Below are positions 11,801-20,800 of a stretch of 64,000 nt of DNA, piece after piece. Where the stretch lies: positions 11,675,501-11,739,500 of the forward strand of contig NC_079886.1 in NCBI RefSeq assembly GCF_029227915.1, given 5' to 3'. Numbering within the stretch: position 1 is the first letter of the stretch; each line of letters starts with the position of its first letter. The position numbers and the translations under genes are program-made. The stretch comes from Hydractinia symbiolongicarpus (taxonomy: Eukaryota > Cnidaria > Hydrozoa > Anthoathecata > Hydractiniidae). The notes beneath the pieces were generated by a model. The model saw nothing but the letters and a program-made list of their open reading frames with translations. It had not been told where the DNA came from and searched no databases.

Positions 11801-14800
11801 AAATTAAAAGTAATCATTCTACTAACGTGTGACGCGCGTTTCATCGCAATAAACAAGACAGAGCATCCAGAACACGGATAACATCGAAAAAGATGACGTC
11901 AAAAAAATTGCATACTGGTCAGCATGCGAAAAACCAAAAATTACAATGTGGGGCAAGACATTTTTACAAAGTGGGGCAGCTTTGAAAATTACAAAGTGGG
12001 GCAACGATGAATTACAAAGTGGGGCAACTTCGAAATTACCAAGTGGGACAAAAATTATTACAAAGTGGGGCAATTATCACAAAGTGGGGCATAACATTAT
12101 GTATATATAGAAAACAGTTAAAGCACGAAGTTAAAGCACGAAGATTTTTGTTATTGAAATTTTTTTTTCTTTAACGATTCCTAATTGAATATTCTATTAT
12201 ATGAGTTTTCTATTACCATTTTCGGTAGGTTTGTTTGCACAATAGTTTTCACTGTTTCAGATAAACATAAAAATTACAGATTTGATTTCGAAGAAGAATT
12301 AAAGTTTTAAAATTGAAGGAGTCCCACCAATCCAACAAAATAGTTTGGCGAATCTTGTAACAGATAGATGCACCTGTATCTTTCTGAACCATTCAATAAA
12401 CGTAATAAAAATATTTTTAGCACCAGTTTCAGCCACCAGATAATTTTGCTTTTCCAAAATTACAATCTTGAAAGCAAATAGATATAGCAGCAAAGTGTTA
12501 CATGATAACGGTCCCACGCTGTGGAGATATTGAAGAAATGTTTGACAAAACTCACGCAGATTCAAAAGCAGAACAGAGGAGATTTTTCATCAAAGTCATG
12601 GAGTGTGTGCAATTTTTTGCTCGTCGATGCATTTCCTTCTTCGGAAACAAAGATGTAAATGACAATTTACACCAATTGCTTTTAGTGCAAGGAAAAGACG
12701 ATTCTGCCATTTTAAACAAACTAAAAAAGGAGATGACAGACAGTGGAAAAAAAATAAGTTCACGCAAATTATACACTAGAGATGCTAGTTTTGATGGCGA
12801 ATGAAGTATTGACATTTCAAACTATGAACAGCTCTCAATTTGTACTGTAAACGATGATCTTCTTGCCACTGATGTTTTTCGGTTTTTACGAAATCTCTAA
12901 CATCTAACAAGTGAAACTATTGTTAGTGCTATAAAAGATACCTTAATACAGCTATGGATAAATCTGTCAGATTGTCGTGGGCAGACTTTTGTGGAGCAAG
13001 TAACATGGTAGGCAAAAAATCTGGAGTAACTATTAAATCTTTAAAGATGTCCCAAAGGCTCTTTCCACACATTGCCATATGTATTCTTTAAACTTATCGA
13101 TAAAAGACGTGCAAAAATGTGAAGATTTTGTGTCGATATTGTGGGGACTGTTCGTGAGACATGTATTCTAGTCAAGTATTCTCCAAAGAGAGAAAAAATG
13201 CTTGCGGATATGAAAGAAAACATAGACACTGAGTTTGATGATTACGTTCTTGCAGACAATTCCTCTATGCCATCAATGGAAAATTTATGTGTCACACGCT
13301 GGACAGTTCGAGGTATGTATTTGGGAAATATCATTTTTCTAGCCTTTCATGAAGTTTTCGGAGGTTTGTCTTTCAAAATCACGCGCTACAGAAGTCAAAG
13401 CACGTATCATTGGTTGCCAGAAACAAATGACAAATTTTATTATTTTTCTTTGGATTATGACTTGGAAAAAAGTTATTCATGATTACAGATAACCTGCAAG
13501 ATTACAGAACAAAGATATGTCAGCAGTCAGTAGTAACAGATGTGCTGAGTTGATAATTAGGCACATAATGCAAGGCGTGAGAAGTTGAGATAGTTTCAGT
13601 AAATTTTACCACAAGGCTGTTTAGAAGGCCGAATATCTTTCTGTAGACGATCCAAACTACCAAGAAAGCGAAGAAGCCCAAGTTACTCAATCCTTCAGTT
13701 TACTGAAGGCTATGAAAGTAACAGCACTACTTATCACGCAACTACAGCAGATAAAGAATACAGTCACTGCTATCAAAGATCGATTCGGTCAAACTAGTTT
13801 TGAAATATATAAGAAACTTGAGGAACTCCTACTTCATGATGGTTAAGGAAAAATCTATGCTTCTGGAATTAAACAGGTTAAAGAATTATATGAAGATAAA
13901 GTTAAAAATTTGTTCGAAGAAGACCCTGAATGTTTCGATAGTATCCATAACGAGCTAGAGAATTGTAGCAAAGCAGAACATCGGCTTATTCCAAACTTAG
14001 TGCACATGTGCAGGTTACTGCTCGTAAATCCAGCAACTAGTGCCACTGCAGAGCGTGTCTTTTCAAAGGATAGAAATATAAAAACCTGGCAAAGGTCGAC
14101 TATGAAGGCAAAACGATTTAATGCTTTTTCTTTGCTGTATAAGTAAGATGACCTAATTGCTGTCGGAAATGAATTTGTTGCGAAACATAACGAACGACAT
14201 AAGATATTTGAAATAGGGATTCACGAATAGGGACATGACGTGATTCAGAAATGTCATGTTAAGACTGATATCGTTTAAATGACAGTGGATTACTGATTGT
14301 TTAATTACTAATTATACGTTGTAAAATGACTGAAATAGCGCATATAGAGGATCCAAATTGCATTTTTTAGACAATCCCTACACTAATTTTAAAACTAGAC
14401 TTTACTTTGAAAAGCGTGTCGTAGGCCCTGGATATTGGATTGGATACAGGGCCAGTTTGTGTGCTTGTTTTTTTTTTTTCACTTACGTTTTTGCAGTTTT
14501 TACTTGCTAAAGGTTTAAGGTTGAGAATGAAATTTTGAAAAGTCCACTAACTAAAGCAAAAACAATAATATTAAAAGTAAGAACTGAAATCATTACATTC
14601 AGGGGTTTCACCTGTGTATAAACTAGTTTAGGATAACGAGTGTACGGCAGCAAAGAAACATTTTTGCTAGCTATATTGCTATACAGTCGGCGCTCGTTAT
14701 CTCGACATGCCGTTTTCTCGATCTTTCCGTATCTCGACCAATTTTCACAATCGACGCTCCCTATCTCGCCTATCCACTATCTCGAACTTTCGTTATCTCG

Positions 14801-17800
14801 ACCTTTTTCACCAGTCCCGTGGAAGGTCAAGATAACGAGTGTCGACTGTATACAACGCAATAACTTCCATATATAACTGCATAGTTTAAAGCTTATTGGG
14901 ACCACTTTCAATGTGTTGACTTCGACAAACAACGAGTCGTCCCATTTACATTGAAAAATGTCATGCTGGAAATGTTTTTTCTTTTATCTTCTATTCAAAA
15001 CTTACGTCTTTAATACTGGGTGATTCATAGGCGAAATTCGGTCCATATATTTTCAAGCGGGAACTCATGACTAACTTTCTCTACCCACTATTTCCACCAG
15101 TATATAAATCTCACAACATGACAACATACCGCAAGACTTCTATAGGCAAAATATAAACTAAACTGCCACAAAACGTTTTTGATTTGACAAAATATTAACG
15201 ACCATAATCCATTAATGAAATTGGAATTATAAAAGCCTTTTTTTAACCGACATGCTGAATTTTTTCTACATCAATTATGTATAATTTACCAGTCATTTGG
15301 GAGTATAATTTTAGGAAGAATCTTTTGTATTTAATCTCTACTTTGTTTTATAAAAAAGCTTGTATTATAACAACAACTTTTTAATTCAATTTATTCCCCT
15401 CCAGCAAAAAAAAGTCAAATACCATATGCTTACCCTCAGCATCAGCCATTTGCTTACCCTCAACAAATTTGTGTTTCACATTGGCAATTGTTTTGGGTTT
15501 TTTCTTGGATCGCACGTGTCCATACAAAAAACAGTTAAATTTAGAGTAAAAAATGAGATCAAAAGTTAAAGTTACATCTAGCTTAAATAGAAAAAGAGTC
15601 TACAAGGGCTTACCGACGTGGTATAAGAATTGTTGTTGACACATTGTTATTCGCCGACATGAATTACAAATAGGACAAAATTGTGGTAAAAATACAGGAG
15701 TTACTAATTCCCTTTTTTTTGTTATTGTTGTTTATTTTCAATCATTAACTAAAATTTGCAATTTGCGTAAATTTAATGAAATTGTTTAATATTCTTGTGA
15801 GGTTCATTTAACCTTTGCATAACAACATGGTTTTGTGACATAATACCACATCAGTTGAGTTTATTAACTATCATATTTTGATTGGGGTCTATTGTGTGGC
15901 ACAGAATTTATAACTGTATTGGCGAATGCCACAATTTATTAAAATTGGCAAGGTTTCTGTTAAAAATCTATTAAGGTAAAAACAAATTTTCTTTCTTCAT
16001 GTAGGAAATTATCAAGGATGGGATTCGTTTCCCGAGAAATTTAAACAATCCTTCAGCAGTAGCTTATGTGTTGACACAACAACCTGGTAAAATGAAAGCC
16101 AAAGATTTAAAAGATGCAGTAAGATGTAGAAGTGAGCCTATTTCAAACACAAAGCAAATGAAGGTATACTGTGTGTTCCAGTGAAAAAATGTGAAAAATT
16201 ATAATACACTTGTACAGGAAACGCAATTGTGTCATAAATCATTGATGTGAAGCCACTTTATGTATTTTATGAACATAAGTGATTATTTCTTTTTTGTGCA
16301 TTATTAAGAAAAAAGAAACAAAAGATTTACCTTTTTTATTTATCTTAATTTAACACAGGAGGCGATATTTGATCATTTGGTGTGCAAAAATATGTCAGAA
16401 GAACAAAGAAACCAACTTCGGTGGTAAAGTTTAATGTTATCAATACAATATAAGTGATTTGTTATTTGACCAGACTGTAGATCCGATGTATATCGCATTG
16501 GATCTACGTTCTAAAAGATTAATGATTATGTAAAAAACTTACTTGCTCAATTGTTATGAAACTTTGTGAATATTTTTAACTATAACTAACAAAAGATGTT
16601 TGTCTATATTGGCATCCTAATTGAAGTTCCTGCTCTTGACTTTTGTTCTGCTGACGGTAATACATCCTAACGTTCTTAAGATTTTCTTAAACGAATTAAA
16701 GTAATTAATATTCAACATCGCAGAAGTGATTGGTTAGTTGAAGCTTGAAAAGATTATTGTTGTTACATAGCTAGGAACTTACAGTGTTGTTCTCCGTATT
16801 GGTTTAGGTGTGTGAAAGTAGGCGAAGGTGCTACAACTGACTTATTCCGCAAAAAGACAATTGAAGATAGAGAAAAAACAATACAAAAATATAAGGTAGT
16901 AGAGATAAGATATAAAGGAACGAAGTAGACAGGAGGAGTCTTGCATTCTCTGTTAATTGACATGTTTATCAGAGACTAACAAACCTTATCTTATTTAGTA
17001 TTAGACATATATATGTTAGATTGGTCTCCATGTAAAAAAAGAATTTTGAAATAAAAATAAAAATACAATGTATTAAAAAGGAGATAAACAAAACCAATTA
17101 AAAATTTACCATTCATCTTTTAGCAATTCTTGTGGAAATAATTTCATGTCAAGTCTACAGCAAATACCTTTTGCCAGTTAACACGCAGCTCTTTAATTTA
17201 AGCATTTTTTATATATCTCTTTTTACCTATTTTATTATACATTTTAATATGTTTGTATTATTTTCTCACATTCAGTTTATTAGAGGAGATCCCCAATTAG
17301 ATGTCGAATTTAACAGAATGTCAACCATTAAAAACACCAGGAGAATCAGAAGGGTTGCCAATGAGGTAAGAACGTCTTAACGTGGAATCTAGTAAAACCA
17401 TTTTTTCCACATAGCTGTAGAAGTTTTTTCAAACGTTTTACAAGTACAAGTGAAAAAATGCTTTTTGTTTTTCGTAATAAAATAATACAGTGCCGTATTC
17501 TCTCTATTTAACGCCCACTCTCTATTTAACGCCCCTCTCCAATAAACCCCCCTTTCCAATAAACGCCCCTCTCCAATAAACGCCCGCCCTAAAACTTTAA
17601 AGATCGTATTAAACGCCCCTTCTCTATTTAACGCTCCTCTCTAATTAACGCCCATTTCTTATTTTATGTAAAGGGTGCGTTTATTAGAATTTTACACTTA
17701 ATCAAATAAAGACAATATTTGGACGAAGTGTGTAAACGTTTATTATTCAGAAAATGAAAAATCAGGCGTGATATTTCAATCGGCACATGCCCTACCAGTT

Positions 17801-20800
17801 CTTTGTCACTGCTTTCTTAAGAAAAGAAAATCTATTACTTGAAAGTTTTAATTGCTTTTAATAAACGCCCACTCTCTAATTAACGCCCCTCTCCAATTAA
17901 CGCCCACCCTAAAATCTCGAAAATTAATTAAACGCCCAGGGCGTCAAATAGAGAGAATACGGTATTCACTGTATCATTGAGAAGACACTACTTTATGCCT
18001 ATGTGGTGGATCCATTTTAAATCCACGCCAAGAATGTCTGTCATCTCTCTTTTAACAGCAAACTGAAGCGTTGCCAACTTTCGATTTGTATTTGAATGAT
18101 GACTGGAGGCAAAGATATATGGTTTTAAAACGATTTATCCACGCTGCTAGAAAGGTATAATCCTCCAAACTTTTTTAGTGTGATTTTTATGATAGTGATA
18201 AATTAACAAAATTTATATGCGTGCATACAAGAAATTAACGACGTAAGAAATTGTCTAAACGACCTCGTGTTTGATAGATTATCGTTGCAAAGAGAATCTC
18301 TAAAGTTATTTAGAGTGAACGTTTCGTTAATGAAAGAATTGGAGACATTCGAACACACTGTTCGAAGCCCACAAACAAAACAGAAGCCTGTACTCAACCG
18401 GCCAAGTGAACCAAAAGTCCCTGTACACACCATCGTAAATTTAAAAATTGGGTTAAAAAATTACGACATCGAGCTGCAGAACACTTTTTTTGTTTCAGTT
18501 CATAGAAAATAAGTTAATACCCCATGATTTTAGAATTCTATTTCTTTTTTTTTTCAGGGACGTGATCTGCTACTAAAAACTCTTTTTGTCTTCCTTCTTC
18601 CTTCTTCTTTAATTTCTTGCTTTTCTTCGTTTAAGGTCATCGTTCGTTTGAGAGCTGTTAAAAATTTAAACTCGATCAGCAAACATCTTGATGATTGGAG
18701 GCGTGGCCAATTCATTTCTGCACCTACCAGTAAGTAAGGCATATCTCCACGACGCAAATTCATTTCTGCACCTACCAGTAAGTAAGACTTATTTTCACGA
18801 CTTAAATTCATTTCTGCACCTACCAGTAAGTAAGGCTTATTTCCACGACGCATACTCACTGGCGGACTCAGGCATGCGCAGTTTTCTTTGTTTTAATATT
18901 ATTTAAATATTCGCCTCGCCAAAAAGCAGAAGCAGTTCTTGTGAAGTTCTTTTGTTGCTTGGGATTTGATTGGTAAGTAAAACTGAATTGTGTATTTACA
19001 TGACTTTCGGTAGCTGTATGCCGCAAGAAACAGTTTTACTAGTCAAAAGGGAATCATTAGTGTTTACTTGAAGATTTCAAATCCAAAATAGTGTTTGCGT
19101 CCAGTACAATAAAATTATCTGCATACTTCTTGTTTTGTTTAAAAATATTATTTTTGGAAGGTAATGTAGCGCCAAATTTATTTTCACAATTTACAAATCG
19201 TGTAAACCTTTATATTCTACAGCACAGTACATAAACAGTACGACGTAACGAACCAAAACCTCATCATAAGGAAGGCTAATGAAACAGTTTTATCTTCGCA
19301 ATAGTACGGCACATTTATAAACAACAAGACTAAACGAAGTCACAATGTATTGTAGTTTTATTTCAAGTACAGAAACTTTTTTGCAGACAAAAACGTTTTT
19401 GCAGACAGAAATTTTTGCAAATTTTGCAAATTTTGAAAAAATTTGGTTTATATCGCAAATTTTTTTAATATGGCTTATCCGCAAAAGTTCTGCACTTAAA
19501 GTAGATTAACCTTATTTGATTTATTTTTGTTTTGTTTTTATTGATATGGACGGAAAATTGAGTCGTAGCCTGTGTAAGGAAGTTAAAGAATAGTTCTTCT
19601 AGAATCAGAAAATATTGCACGGTCGATTTACACCGTCTTTTGTTTTTAACTTGTTTTGATTTTGTTTTGTTTAGAATGTCACGAAGACAAAAACAAAGAG
19701 CAAGTTATCGTGGCCAACTTGTCAACGGAATTTAATGGAAGCAGAATAAGCCCTTTTGCATTTCCTGTGTACAAGGATCCCAATGAAAAAGATGACATGG
19801 TATACAACTTTTCTTATTTTTTGTAAATTCTAATTGTTTGTGAAATGTGCAATAACTTAACTGTATTTTTTTGGTTTTAAATAGGCGGTAGTGAATGTGA
19901 GATAAAGCATTGTTGTTTACAAACCATCGCTGATTTTATTTGCTAAGTTGTTTCCATTAATATTTTTCAGGCTGTTGATGCACTAGGTGTTGTACCAGTG
20001 GCTTCTACGAGCGTTGTCGTAAAAAGTCAAATTGAAACGTACAGCTTAAAGGTAGCCTTTAATTAAAATTCCTGACATGTGAATAATAATTTGTAGTATA
20101 AAATGTCATTTTTTCATCATGCACTCTTCTTCTTTTTTCGCTAATTAAAATTGTTTTCATTTTTCTCCATTATATGTTGTGGTACTATCATCTAACTTTG
20201 TAAAATTTATTGGAACGCTACCCATTATTTTTGTTACTTTAACCTATTAAATTACAGAACTAAGAAAACTCCAATTTTATCATTATAGCTTTTATTGATA
20301 GTATAAAGTAAGCCAATACTAGTTTTGAATTCGGGCGGCAGAAAATAATAATAAAAAAAAACATTGCAGATATCTCTGTTTAAAACCTTAGTTTTAGTTT
20401 CTTCGTGGTGTGTATTAGTCACTCCTGTTTACCATCTAATTTTGAAACGTAAACAATGAAGCAAACGCCAAGGTTAACCACGCTATTTCTTTAATTCTTT
20501 TCTTTTTATATTTTCTCCTTATTTTTACATGTTTATTTGAATTTTGATTCCGAGCTTGAACCTTAAACCCCTGATAAAAGAAAACTTTAATGGTCCCATG
20601 AACTGATTTAGTACATATAATTTCTTACCTTTAAGTTAGTATCAGTCAAACTTAATCTGATAAGTACCCTTCTTTATAAGAGATGCTTATTGGGAAACAG
20701 CGTTTTTACACCAGAGACGCTTATAAAAAAAGCACACAGGAGAGTGATTGTTATAACAAGCGATAAAAGAGAGAGAATGAGTGCGCCTGTTAAAAGATGT

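Noticed and set aside
18554-18859. Minus-strand frame with three repeats of a MNLRRG.(K/M)PYLLVGAE unit
   Set aside because: It is the antisense of the 48-bp triplication; the protein repeat is a by-product of the DNA repeat.
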